From Owenia fusiformis (lineage: Eukaryota > Annelida > Polychaeta > Sabellida > Oweniidae): a DNA stretch of 64,000 nucleotides. Shown here in pieces: positions 28,101-43,100 of the stretch. Position 1 is the first letter of the stretch. Each line of letters opens with the position of its first letter. The notes below the pieces were generated by a model. It searched no databases. It worked only from the letters and a program-made list of their open reading frames with translations, and was not told the origin of the DNA. Position numbers and translations under genes: made by a program. The stretch covers positions 23,239,564 to 23,303,563 of the forward strand of contig CAIIXF020000007.1 in assembly GCA_903813345.2 (NCBI GenBank), in the 5' to 3' direction.

Positions 28101-31100
28101 ACGGGCCGAGTGGCAGTCCACAGTGACTGTGGCTGTAGCTTCGATGTCATAAATTACCGTGAGTTAACGATGTGATGCTAGGCTGATAGATATATGATAT
28201 CATACACATGACATTATAACCATAGTATAAAAATACCAAGCATGCTTGACCACAAATGTTGAAAATCATGTTTTATCTATGCTAACGTCCATATTAACTT
28301 AGAAAACCCGAAATACAACCAGGTGACCCACACTACCTACTACTGAATATTATTAGTTCATGAACTGCATCAAATGGAGTAAGCCACGAGAGTTCAAAGA
28401 GTGATAAGCATACAAATGTCTCAATATTTACTCATTTTTCTCTTTATTAGAATAATGTGTAGACTATTGGACCATGGAGATTTACTAATAGTATTGTGAG
28501 ATAACTTGGAGGAGAAGATCATTGTAATCAGGATTGATTCTTACTCTCAGAAGGCACATCACAGATAGACTTGTCTTTTCTAGGAAATCTTCAACTCTAT
28601 ATTAGTTCGACTAACATTTAGATCAAGTGTCCGTTATTGAAAGATTTAAGGCGGCACGACATCTGCAGATACTTTATATGTCCCATACGTTATATCATTA
28701 CTCTGCCAGAGATAGATATGGCAATGGCTGTCAGACAATTTATGTTTTTCCATTCGCCAGATGATAACATATTTTTTCACTGGATTTTGAAATTGAATTT
28801 CTTATCTGATATTCTTTATATCAATTCGAGGTGTTATGGTTACTTTACAAAGTAATATATCAGTAGAAATGCAATATAAGCCAAGACGATTGTTTACATA
28901 GATTGACATATTATACAGGTACATGTACCAATGAGGTCGGGACCTTCCGTACATTGTCCCTCTGGCTGAAACATAATAGTCTCGCCCATTAATCATGTCA
29001 CTTCCACGCTATTGACCCTCATCAAACCTATTCAAATAAGAAAAAGTATCGGGGCAAAAACAAAACAAAAAGAAATCAGGCATCACCTAATATACGATAG
29101 GTTAACCACTTGTAATATGATTGATATATGATATTACCCACAATCCCACATAACGTCTGCTATTGTGATGCTGTTGATCTATTCGTACTAATGCTAGATT
29201 GCGTCTTGCAACTTTGACTTTCTCATTACATTTTATAGCGAATAGTAATATGGCTGTTTTTTTTATATCGTGGCGCACTCTGATGACTCTTGTATGTAGT
29301 CATTGGGACTTTTGACTTAAATATTGGGAAATTCATGGAGTGTAGTGTATGCAATTTGTGTGAGAAACAAATGGTTACTTATTGGGTCATTAGGTTTATT
29401 TGTTTCTTTTGTTTTTCAAATGTTGCCCTTTTATGCTTTCACGTATTCCAGGTTCCGGTTCTGCTTTATCCGAGTGGGCCATTGAAAATCCAAGCAGAAA
29501 TTTAGATCACTGTACAGGTGGACAATGTACATAGAGAGCTTCGGCATCCTGAGAAAACATTGCATAAAAGTCTTCATTTATTCGGTATAAAGCGTCTGTA
29601 ACTCGTGTTTGATGATAAGCTATGATACGGACGACTATCCACCGGTTTATAATGTCATACATCAGTATTATACATCTAAGTATTTGCCAATTTCTCACAA
29701 GTGTCTCTGAGATAGAGGAATAGGAAATATCCGAGGCCTCATCCTGTTAATAAGGCGACGATTATTTGAATGTATATTTATTCACTCTTAACTCAGAAGT
29801 AGTTGGTTAAATAATGGATTTTTCATCGGGATGATATAACGTTTTCGGATAAGCTCAGCGTGACGCTAAATCTGTCCTTGCGTTTATTATATAGATGATA
29901 AATATTCAATCATTTCCGTATATTTATATGATTATTTTTAGAATAGTGGTGAGAAAATGAATCATTATTGTGATGTAACCAAAAGGCGTCGTGATCATTA
30001 GAATCCCACTTCCACACGTATTCAGTTACATAGGCAATTAGGCAGCCTCTACAAAAGACGCCAAATACAATAGTAGTAACCGAAATTCAGAAAATCCAGA
30101 AATGTGCCATATTAAAGAACCCTAATTCTTATCATTTGGAACCTTTAGGAACCAAATCGCTTAGAATTCTTTTGGAGGATTTCAACATGGGACGATTTTT
30201 AACAATTATTTGAAAACATTTTCAAAAGAAATTTCTACACAACATTCACAATTATTTCACATAAAATATATAATTAAGAACCTGACAATGTCGGAAAAAT
30301 AGGACAATGAAAAATAACAGAACAATACTGTTATTTTGATTATTTTTTTGTAGTGCACTAATAATGCAGGTATAAAATGTCTTTTCAACAATCCATTAAA
30401 CGATTAATCAAAAACCCTTAGACCATATGATAGAAAATACTTTGAAGAAGAAAATACTTTTTATTTGCATTTTGAACCATATTGGCATTCCTGTATTTAC
30501 TAGGTCTTGATGGCCCATGATGTATTTATAATGACAATTCAATATTAGAGAATTGTAATACGATTTCCATTTTTTGAATTTGATACCCTAACCAACATCA
30601 ATAGGACCATACCCTTTACATTATGTGTGATCCACACCTGTGGTGCATACACCAGTATAGGCGGTCCAATCCTTGCTTTACATGCAGTCGTGTAGCATTT
30701 GTGACATAATAGATTCTATTATATATACGGCTGCTTCAATCAAAGGACCCTTACTTCAATCAATTGCTTCTGCAATTTTTGGGATTGCCCTCACGCTTGA
30801 AATCAATTAAACCTTCATAACATTTTATTGAATAAGAGCAATCCATTCAAGCAGTAAATGAAGCTCTTGATTAGGTTAAACTTTTATCCTGTCACGAAAG
30901 AAGATAAATACAAACGAATCAAAGGTCTTATGGAAATCATCTTATTCTACACAACCAACATATGCCATTTATTTCCATCAATATAGCATTGATTTAAGAT
31001 CCCAGGAGATATTCTAAATGCTTAAGTAAAAAGTTAGGCCATAATAGGGCAAACGCCTGGAGTGAATATTATTGTAACGGAATAAAATAAAACCGAATGT

Positions 31101-34100
31101 TGTAAAGCATTAGATCTAATGAAAGCTAAAGAATGCCAGATGTTCGAAGTAACATGTAGATCAAGCGTTGTTTTGTTCTTCTCTTATGTTTCCTTTTCTA
31201 CTTGCAGTTGTTGTGTTGTGTGCTTCACCTGATTCCGTCAGGCAGATAATGCTAACCGCCGCAGAAAATAATTTCAACAATGGCGAATACGTCTTCTTCA
31301 ACATAGACCTTTTCAGTAGGTAAGTACACCTTAACCCCGAGGATCAGAGTCTCGTTGTTTAGATGATGTTCTGTTTTGAAGATGCCAGATCAGATTTTAT
31401 TGGAAAGAGTACAGTACCACACCATATAATTTAACGCCTACCTGCAATGTTACTATTTGCATTATTCATAAATAAACTATTTCGTACAATGTCGTCATTG
31501 TTCTCTGCTGCATATACCACAGAATGGACAACAACAACGCCATAATTTTAAGTAGTAATTGATAACCAAATCCCATACAGTATTATGGCTGGAATGAAAG
31601 CTATGATAAAGTATTAGCGTTTCAATACAATGGCCTTGTTGAAAAAAGCACTAATGGCGTTTTGAATTTATGGTTCTGAAGTCAGCTTCTTGTTGATTAA
31701 TGTGTTTCCTCAGCAATGGGCATAACCTTATCCTTAATTGGTATATCGTTAACTGCATAATGATGATATTGTTGGTACCTATAGCTATATGATAGCCACA
31801 TTGCATGCAGATAGGAATGGAAGGCATGGCCAGAAAGTACGACTGGCACTACCTCTCATAAATACAAACAATGTGGCATGTGCATGACAAAGAGAAATAG
31901 ATTCATACAGACTATAATTCAATCTTAATTGTACCATAGTTCTATAAAAGTACGGTATAAGATGTAATGACTCCCAAAGATCCTCGCGTGTACGGACTAC
32001 TTGTTAAACAAGGGGTATAATGTGGAACTGTCAGAGCTTCGTTGCAAACTTAGAAATCTGCAAAATAAGTGTGAAGCATTGCAAAAATTATTTTAAAAAC
32101 TGTTTCATTCAACGTTTGCCAGAGGAATTATGAATTTTAAACATGGTTGTATTCTAGCAACAGGTCACATGCATTGGACTGACTTTTAAGACAAACACCA
32201 CATGAATACATAATATGTTTGTGTACGTGTAAAGACGACAACATGTCTTAAGGGCTCTTTTTGTCAAACAGCGGATATTAATGAAATTGGTATCGTCACG
32301 AATGTCACAAAATATCATGAAACAGACCCTAAATGAAAAGAAATACGATTTTAAAGCGTGCTTTTAATACATTTTAGGATTTCCCCTTTTCCTCATTATA
32401 AATGGATTACCTTTGGTATGTTATGTCTAAAACAGACATATCTGACTGACTGATGTTATCCCAGGGACTCTGTGTTGATTACATGCTTTTTGATCTGCAA
32501 CATCTCTGACCATTTTTTTACTAAATAGGAATGTGAAGTTAGGAATCACAAGTCCAGAGATCGTGTCTTTTTGGTTTGGCCATTCATGAAATTGATATCG
32601 TCACGAAAGTCACAAACGATATTGTCGTCTTTACACGTACACAAACATATTATATTCATGGTGTTTGTCTTAAGAGTCATGTCCAATGAACGTGACCTAT
32701 CTATTGCAATGATACAACCAACTCCAAAGTCCAGAGATCGTGTCTTTTTGGTTTGGTCATTCATGAGATATTGAGGATTGGAACCTTCTCATTGGCAATG
32801 CTCTTATGTAATGCTCTTATGTTTCTAAATCGTATGTAATACATTTTGTACTTTCATAATAAATTATCATTCCATTCATTAGTAATAATTGGAGAATACT
32901 AACAACATGAGTAGAAATCTTTAATTGGAAATATTAAAATTGCATTACTAGTATATCCGGGTCATCTGTATATTCATTGCACTGATATGATTTTCAATTT
33001 GATATGCATCTAATGATCATTAAAATTATGATTGAATTTATTATATCGCATGTATCGCTTTCAAGAGTGTTTACTTGTTTTGCACAAAAACAGAAATGGC
33101 ATCTTTTTGCAAAAATATTTTAGACTACATGCATTTTGCAAATGTGATTTTCTTATTCCCAAGTCATATTATTACCTTGGTCATGAAACTGCTGTGCTGT
33201 GTGGGGATGACTACAAGTGACAAATCGAGGAAAATGATTATTATTTAAAGACATATTTTAAAATACATTTAAAATACAACCTGTGATAGTTAGATATAGG
33301 AGGAAAACACCAGTGTCTAAAAACAATGATCTTTCATACATGTACAAGGAGACGGTTTTAATGCACGGCCATCCCTCTTACACCCAACTTTTATAGACCA
33401 TTATCATAATCCAGAAACGTTCATCCATCAACTTATCTAATCCATTTTGAATTAAACTTAGATTGATTACTTGAAATATTTTCATTATATATATGCAGCA
33501 GCAAAATGATTCACGTAGCATCATATTGTATCAAGTCATTACGTTAGAGTTCTATCATATATGAACACTTCAAAGGCATATCATATTTCTGGCGTTTGTT
33601 TGATAACTGGTACTTGATCAATACACTCTGCTATACCATGTTGCGGCAACAAGCCAAATCTGGGATTTGGTTTTGTATTTCAATCAAGTAAAGTCGAACT
33701 GCATGGGATTCACCAGACTAACTCCCAATCCAAGTTCAATCCTTGATATTAATTTGGCATGTAAAAGTCAGCTTAAAAAAGGAGTGGGTACCCTGATTGA
33801 GCTTGATCCAAATTAATGTAAGGAAACTGCTAATGTATCGAGTAAATCACAGATGATATGCAATGAAAATAGACAGTTAATGATCTATACGTTCTTGCCC
33901 TGCAAAAGCATATATCCATAACGATAGCAACATAACAACCCTCTAACATGCTTAAATATAGTATGTATCAATAAACTTTGGATAAAACAGAAAACATTCA
34001 GTCCTTTATTCAAACCAACGATACAATCGATTGATAGATATGAATTCAGCGAAATTCAATTTTGAAATCAATACAGCGCATAGAAATCACACACTCGGGT

Positions 34101-37100
34101 ACTTATCGTACAGTATACTATCGTAAATTCATTTTGAATGTCAAATTATATAATAATTTCAAAATTAATATTATCATCAAAGGTTCTGAAACAAATGTGT
34201 TCTCATAAAACGGAAACTCATTTCCTAGGGAACTAGAAATGCAGTCATTTTGAGGACTAAGCAGTAGCAGTTGCAAGTGCAGGTCAAACATCATACATTT
34301 CATAATACGCTTGCCCAATTTATACTAAGTCCAATTAGATTTAATTATTACTGAATTACTATTCTTATTGTCTTTTAATTACAGCAAAAATGAAAGTGAA
34401 AGACCATGGTATCGTGAAAGCAGTACACCGAAGGAAAACGAAGATGCCAAATCTGCTTATGAATCCCTAATGACTGTTACTCTAAGAAAGCCAAACAGTC
34501 CCGAATACCATAAGTTTTCAGAAGAGGTGAAAAGTCGAGCTGGAAAGCAAGAAAATTTCACATACGGTGAAGAAGAGGTACCAGTATATGTTAATAAAAA
34601 TATAATATATACATTGTACATAGAATGTTCACCCTATGACTTGTATACCATTGTAATTTGAGAATACCATAATTTATTGAGTTTAACTAGACTGTCATCC
34701 AAACAATACAGCATTGATAAAGGAGGTCATATTAACAAGCATGCAGTTTGTTAAAGGTGATTGATTTATATCGATAAAGCTAATTATTGTTATTTATTCC
34801 TTTGATAAAGTTACAATATGAAATATGTTTCCGTACTACCTACAGTTCTATTATTTATTACATTACGTTATTGTATCAAATGGTAAAACATGCGGAAATA
34901 TATTCCAATTGAATGTATTTCCCTATAAATAACAGATATTAAGAGTAATTTTCTATTATCCATACACTTCTTAAATCGGGTAGCATAAAATGTAATTTCA
35001 AAGAACCTGTTTACCAATATTTCATCCATGTCAATTTAGTCAAAAAGGTATATAAAATTGATAGTTTTCTAATCAGAATTTGACACATACCATTTATAGC
35101 TGCCTAATAGAAAGGTTTCTCTAATGTATCACGGTGAATCAGTGTCTACTTTAATACAATCCAACTGGAAAGATAGCTCTAAAGTTAAAGTATATCCAAG
35201 GTTTTTTGCATGAAAAATGGACAGACATCTTCCAATCTTGGAGGTTAATGAAATGGTCAATAACTAATTGGAATTATATTTCAAATGATGAACTTGGTAC
35301 TCAACTCACAAATTGGATATACTTGGCAATCAAGCATATCAAATTGCATTTGCAGTAGCACTAATAAGGAACTGCCTTAAAATAAATTAAGCTCAATGCC
35401 ATCTATGAAAAACGTTTATTGTCATATTTCATTATGTCATACCAATATATTCCTTAAGTTTTGATATTATAGGAAATGCTTCTTTGGATCAAAATGCTAA
35501 CATGAAGTAGTAGACTATAGTGTCTGGTATTTCATAATATTTCATATAATTTCATATAATACAGGGTGACAAAATATGCCACCCACATAATGTTTCATAA
35601 CTTTTTGTCTTCATGATATCTGGATTGTTCTTTAGCAAACTAAAACTAGGCTCCATGGAGCAACTCCATTAGAAGTTGGAATCAAGTATTTGTGTGGCGA
35701 AGAACAAGCCAAAATTCATGAAAACAAAAAGGTTATGCAACATTGTGTGAGTATTTGGCATTTGTGTGTCACGCGGTATTTTAGTTTTTAGGGATAGGTA
35801 CAAAGTATTCAAAATTAAAATCCAGAGGTAGTTATGGTGAAATTATTTGATTTAGGTGAATAGCTTTGTTGGGGCGTTCCACGATGCTGTTATACTCTAT
35901 GCTCTTGCGTTGAATGATACTCTGGCGGCAGGTTTTAATGCAACAGATGGAAAAGAAATAACCAAACGAATGTGGGGCAGAACCTTCCCAGGTATGAGTT
36001 TGAGTTGGCATTCATGATGTGATCATTATTTGTTGGTACAACATAGGGTAATATATCAAACTCGCGTTACAATATCCCTTACATTAAAGGATGTATATAT
36101 TGAATAATCATAATCTAAAATAAATATATTTCCATTATCATTTATGACTTCATTAATCACGCCATTACAGGAATAACAGGAAATGTTAGCATCGATACTA
36201 ATGGGGACAGGAATGCAGATTATTCTCTTTTGGATCTCAACCCTGAAACTGGAATGTTCGAGGTAATCTTATTCAGATTATGCAACGTTTCAATCAATTT
36301 GATGTCTGTCTCCATTCGTAATAACCCCAGAGCATCGTTATAGTAAAGCAATACATTTAACTCACATATATCCACCTACAAAATGAATCTGATAACTATT
36401 TACAATTCAAACAGTGTTGGAGAAATTGTAAAGTATATGTATAATGGATTAATACGATTTGATATGATACGCTGTAAGTTCAAAGTGTCATTTCAACATA
36501 CTGATTGTGTCTATGTCTGTGTTATTAACTTTTATTTTGGTGAAATGTAATACCTGGCAAATAGTATACAAACAATATATAATCTTTCATTAGGTTGTGG
36601 CGAACTACTATGGCAATGAGAAGAAATACAGACCAGAGCCTGACAAACAAATACATTGGGCAGGAGGACGTGATTCGGCACCTCCTGATACACCCAAATG
36701 CGGATTTGATGGTTCGGGTTGCCCCCCTGATGGTAAGTTCACTTAAGTTTGTACTATTATCAAATCTAGATTCATTTAAGATAGGTATTCCTTTCTCTTG
36801 TATATCATAATGGATTTTACATCTGAATACTGAGTTCTGACAGGTAAATAGAATGTTAAAAGTCAAGTTGAATAACGATTAATTACAAGACTGACAACAG
36901 CCTTTTGAAAGAGAGATGCTATCTTTTTTCTTTCAGAGCCGTTCCCTGAGTATGCCATAGTGATCATTGTATTAGGGTCAATGTTACTTATAGTGTGTAT
37001 CATTGCATTTGGTGTGTGGAGGTGAGTAAGATATAACAATTTAAATACACTATTTTATAAAAGTATCTGAAGCAAATAATGACATTCATGAACATATCCT

Positions 37101-40100
37101 TATGTTAGCCTTTGACACAAATAAAATGAAACTTCAAATCCGACCACTTTGACAGGCATTACAAACTAGAAGCTGAGTTAGCGGAAACAAACTGGAGAAT
37201 CAAGTTTAGTGATATAGAGTACAATCTTAAAGGTGCAAAAAGCTCTAGTCAACTGAGCTTGATAAGGGTGAGTGTATATGCCGTACATGCACAGCACTTT
37301 GCCTAAGGGTACATAGGTCCCCTAAAATCCCCAACAACCTCAAATCACACGGGGCACGACTGGTGTATCAGTAACCTTGGCCCTCACATTGCTTGACTAA
37401 GCAAATATCAAAAATGTGATTCGTTATTGTATTCCTAGTCAATTACGAGAATTGAGCACTCAGTCGTCACGAGCCCCACCCCAGAGCAATTACCCGAATG
37501 TATCCTTTCATCACTCCAAAGGGGTATAGCCTATGGTGATTACAGGCATGATGAATACTGGCATATCACACGTGGCCAGTGTTTTACAAAATCGGTGACG
37601 GCACCAAAAACAACACTCACATAGTTTATTTTGGTATTCACTGGTTATCCCTGCTAGCACTACCCCTTTATTTCAGGCATTATAAACTGGAGGCCGAACT
37701 TGCAGAAAACAACTGGCGTGTCAAATGGGATGATATTATGATAGGTCGAAGTGGAGGTGGAGGGGGAGCAGGACGAATGTACCGGTCTGGCAGTAGAGTC
37801 AGTCTCGTCAGGGTAGGGAATCAATAGATACACTATCAATGTGAACTACCAATAGAGAAACGGAAAACACTCTGGAGAAAAAAAGCAATCAGTTAACAAT
37901 AGTGATGTTCCCGAAGTTCAGATTTATTAAAACCACACATCCAATATTATTACATAACGTCACGTGTAGCATCTCAATTGAATATAAAACCTTTTTGAAA
38001 TAGATTTATTAAAAACTCAAAAATAGTGTGGAACCTCGTCGGACCTTCCATAAAAGCGCGTATGTTACATTGATTTTAGAAATTCATAAAGTCAAATACC
38101 GTTTCAAACTATCGTAATCAAGGAACACAACCCAAATGGAACTTCCGGTTGCTAAATAGACTGAGGGTTTGTTTCTGTACCGTACCATCACTGGGACTAT
38201 TGGGATATAGTTAATATTCCACCTTAATTAAGATGCCCATGGTTATCACACACAATACATATATGCCCATGATTACCACACACAATACATGCCTTTCCCT
38301 TACCTAAGCTTAGAGGCTTAACATCTTGAAATTGTTTCTTACTCTAAGTTATGTATCAATACCATAAAAATGTATCAATTGAGCTTATACTAAACAATAC
38401 AACCATATATCATTACATTACTTTTATTTTAACATTGTTGATATTACTTTTTGCCTACTTTTCATATCATATAAATTACTAGTTTTATTTCCAGAGAGGT
38501 TCCCAAGAAAGTCATATATCTGCAGACACCATAGCTATATGTCTGAGTGATATTGGACAACGGCAGCTATTCACGAAGACGGGATACTATAGGGTATGTA
38601 AATGTATAACAAATGATAATATAGTCATATATACAAAAGGGTATATGTTAGAGTATGATAAGAACCTGGATACAGTGTGTCCGTTTACAATGGGGAAAAA
38701 TATTGAAAGGCAAAAAGTGTGCAATTGTTTACAGTATTTTAGTGCAGGTTTATAACTCGAGATGACCTTCATGATATATATTTATTTCCATGACAGAAAG
38801 TATGCTCATTATATATAGTATAAACATATATATTCTTTTATTTTTCAGTCAACACTGGTAGCCATCAAGCCAATATGTAAGACTGGGCGTATAGAAATAA
38901 CAAAACCACTTCTTATGGAATTTAAAAAGGTTGGTATATGAAAAAATAAACAAATATTTGTATCATCATAAGTCACTGTTTTTTGCAACCACTGTTAGTC
39001 TAGGATAAGATTATTGTTTAGAGGAGTGTACGCGTTTCTTAATGTCAACTGAGGAGGTATACAAGCACAACGTTTCACCAGACCCCCCAGAAAGAAAACC
39101 AACAGCAACAATAATATCCTGATCAAAGATATGTAGTTTGAAAAAGAAAGTACATAATGTCCCCCACACCATTCATGATTCATTATCACAATCCAAAAAA
39201 TAACTTTACGTCATATGATAAAGCTTATGTACGGGGTGTACCAAAACATACATTGCATTTTTTGGTGCATATATATATTGCATTATTTGTATGTGCTTTA
39301 GGGCATAGTAAGTTAGATTGAGATGACCAATAAGAACCCCAAGTCATTTCTATAATTATATTAGTAGCTAGTGTATGATCATTTGTTCTTATTATCATAA
39401 AATTAGAATACGTGTTTGCATTCTTTTCAGATAAGAGACCTGGCAAATGACCACGTAGTTCGTTTTATTGGCGCTTGCATTGACCAACCAAATGCCTGTA
39501 TACTAACCGAGTACTGTCCAAAAGGAAGTCTCGAGGTAAAGCCAACTCTACATTTTCTTACATTGTTTCTTTCTAGATCCGCGATATACAGAGTGACCAT
39601 ATAGTCCGCTTCATAGGGGCGTGTATAGACACGCCAAATCAGTGTATTCTGTCGGAATATGCTCAAAAGGGAAGCTTAGAGGTATAGTGAACTTATTTGA
39701 CAATTCTGTGATTTTTGTTTGCTTTTTGGTGATGGATAGTAATCTACATGTATAGAAGATAGAAGATGAAAGTAGAGTCTGTAAACTATTTTATATTCAA
39801 TATAAATAAGTATACTGTCAAATATATTTATCATAGATAAGACATTGTCTGTTCAAATGACATAATGAAATTATTCTGGATTAAAAAATCTCATCAATCA
39901 TGGTGATTTGTGATAATGAATTATGCACATAAACATCATGTACCAGTAAATAACATTATTTAATACATATGCCTGATATATCGTATTCCTTTTCAATAGT
40001 ACACATATTATGCAAATAAGGAATTAAATGATAATTGCTGTTTTTCAGGATGTTTTAGAAAATGAACAAATCAAACTTGATTGGATGTTCCGCTATTCAC

Positions 40101-43100
40101 TGATGCAGGATATTGTCAGGGTAAGACAAATACAAATGAATTGTTCATATTGATCAAACTGTTCAACACAATAGACATAAACAAATGATCTAGACATGTT
40201 AATAACAGTAAACTATAAATATAGCATCATCGTATGTATGTGAATAAACCAATGTACATAAAAATTCTGATATTAAGTAAAAAGAAAATACAAATACGTT
40301 AAGACACAATAGAATTATTTTTATTTCCATATTTTTCAGGGCATGGCGTATTTGCATTCAAGTGACATGAAGTCGCATGGCAATTTAAAAACCTCAAACT
40401 GTGTCGTAGATAGTAGGTTTGTCTTAAAAATTACAGACTTTGGTCTCCATTCACTCAGAAGTGTCCAATCTCATGACGAGGATGTCGAATCATACCAATA
40501 TTACGCTAGTGAGTGAATATGTATTATATGGTTCTATAAGTGAATATATTAGTAATGGCATCATTATTGATCAGTTAAAATGTAATGTTTGAGTGAATTG
40601 TAACATAGAAAATTAAAAAATGTATATGATTTACTTTTATATGTGCATCTTTTTACAATAAAGAGAAATTGTGGACGGCTCCTGAATTGAGTCGGATGCA
40701 GAACAGGCCGCCAGAAGGCACACCGAAGGGAGATGTCTATAGTTTTGCTGTGATATGCCAGGAGGTTGTGTATAGACAGGGACCATTTTGGGTGGAAAAC
40801 ATGGAACTGGGTCCCGATGGTAAGATATCTGAATACAACTTTCCTAACATGGACATATGCAGCATTTGAAAATTAATGAACTCTCAAAGTGAAATGAAAG
40901 TGACATGACACATTTATATTTAAAGCGTAGACTTTCCATAAATATTGAGATATGCAAACAAAAAATATAAAAAAGTTCCTGTAACATTATTTCTTATATA
41001 TAATTTGATAGGTAATTTACAAATTGAATATCACTTCATTTAGAAATCTACAAAAGGATACAGAGTGGAAGCAAACCATATTTCCGTCCCACAATGGAAG
41101 ACTACGAATGCAGTGATGATCTGGCCAATCTGATAAAACGATGCTGGTCGGAAGATCCGATTGAACGACCAGACTTCCAACAACTGAAAACAATTATAAG
41201 AAAAATTAATAAGTAAGGATGTCAAGTTACCCTTTTGATGTTTAGAATAGAAAATGAAAAATTTCATATAACAAAAAAACATTTTAGTAAAAATATATAT
41301 TTAAATACAATATTATTACTAAGTCATGATTTCATGTAAGTATAGCTTGAATGCGTTGCGCATATATTTGAATACTATATATTATAGAGCTGGAGATAGT
41401 GGAAATATATTAGACAACCTTCTATCTCGTATGGAACAATATGCCAACAACCTCGAGTCTCTTGTGGAGGAGCGAACGGCAGATTACTTAGAAGAAAAGA
41501 AAAAAGCAGAGAACCTTCTTTACATGATGCTTCCAAGGTACGGCGAATTTACAATGTTGATTTTAATAATAGAAATACTCCCGTGATATATAGGTCACAA
41601 TACAGCTCCAATTGAAACATTTTTGTAAGTGAAATACCTCTATTAAAGCAACACTTCAGAGTCCCTTGACCCATTAACTCGGTGTACCTCGAACACCTTC
41701 CAAGTGGAACACTTTAGATGTACCAAAGGGGTTCCACTTAAAATATATTTCACTTTATTGTCTCATCCTATGATTTTGATAAATTACGTGTTCATAAAAT
41801 TGGTAGGATACCATATGTCATGTCCACCATATGATTCTCACATTTTTTCATGATGACACTCTGTATCTTTTATAGGGCGGTTGCCGCCTCACTTATAAGA
41901 GGCGACCCAGTGCAACCTGAAAAGTTTGATAGTGTTACCATTTACTTCAGTGATATTGTTGGATTCACAAAAATGTCTTCTACCAGTACTCCTATGGAGG
42001 TATGTTCACCATATGCTCTGCAGATAATTATTGTAACATGCGACATAATTTGATTGTGAGATATTTGTAAATGCAATTGTAGTGTTTCGTAAGTACAGTA
42101 TACTTACCTTGATCGCATGTTATTTGCTCGATTTATCCCAGTGCTATAATGAAGAATACATTAATTGACTATTGAAACAATATTCTCCCTGTTCACGTCT
42201 CAATCCGTATTGTCATTTTTTATATCTTTGGGGGTTAATGAATATGCGTTCAATCTAGTGAACCATTAACTTCACAGGCGGTTAAAATGACCACCCCTTG
42301 AACCACATATATTATTATTGCAAAATGTCATTGCAATTTTTGCAATTTTTCAGGTGGTTCAGTTCTTAAACGATCTCTACACTTTATTCGATTCCATAAT
42401 AGAAAACTACGACGTTTACAAGGTAACTATTCGAGAAAACTGCTAAACATATTAATCCTTCATTATTTGGACTTAGTTAAACAATGCGTTTCTCTATTAT
42501 GTGGTAACCCATCTACGTCACATATTCAGAAAAATAGTAAACATCTTTAAATATCATAAAACATTTTTAATTTTTCTATTTTCGATGCCAATACCTACGA
42601 TGAGACATATTTTAATTATCTATCTCACACATGTAAAAAAGACCAAGGCATGATGTAGTATTCCATCTTTGTTCAGGTTGAGACAATTGGGGACGCTTAC
42701 ATGGTTGTGTCGGGATTACCGATTAGGAACGAAAATAGACATGCTGCAGAAATAGCACGGATGTCAATCGCCTTACTTAATGCAGTTAAAACGTTCAGAA
42801 TTCGACATAAACCAGATGAGCAGCTCAAATTGAGAATAGGAATGCACACAGGTAGACCTAATTCACTGGGACATTTATCTAATTATTATAGGTTTTTCTC
42901 TTTTTAGGGAACAGTAATAGTGTATCCTGATGATTATAAAAGTAAAACAAGACAAAATGTGGGACTCTTAACTCAAGACCCTTAGATCCAAAATTTGGAG
43001 CAGGTCAACATCTATTAAAGCTCGTTACATAAGCATTTACTCACACTTAATTTGATTTAAAAGTAAACATTAAATTATTATAGTATCGATAACATTTTCA

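Larger units (their letters stand above)
13102..31207 (+). other. Cyclase intron 1 (18.1 kb)
   Basis: By far the longest intron of the gene, between two halves of the ligand-binding domain. It contains two satellite arrays (14760-16460 and 17340-18445), a fold-back element (23727-23952) and a C-rich patch near 22990. The rest is AT-rich DNA in which I see no exon-like frame with family similarity. Confidence 0.85.

Noticed and set aside
36525-36866. Antisense open frame of 113 codons
   Set aside because: It is the shadow of cyclase exon 6, whose sense reading is strongly conserved.
37156-37812. Exons 8a and 8b as two constitutive exons in series
   Set aside because: Phases forbid it: 8a ends in phase 0 and 8b needs two bases from the previous exon; joined in series 8b stops at its third codon.
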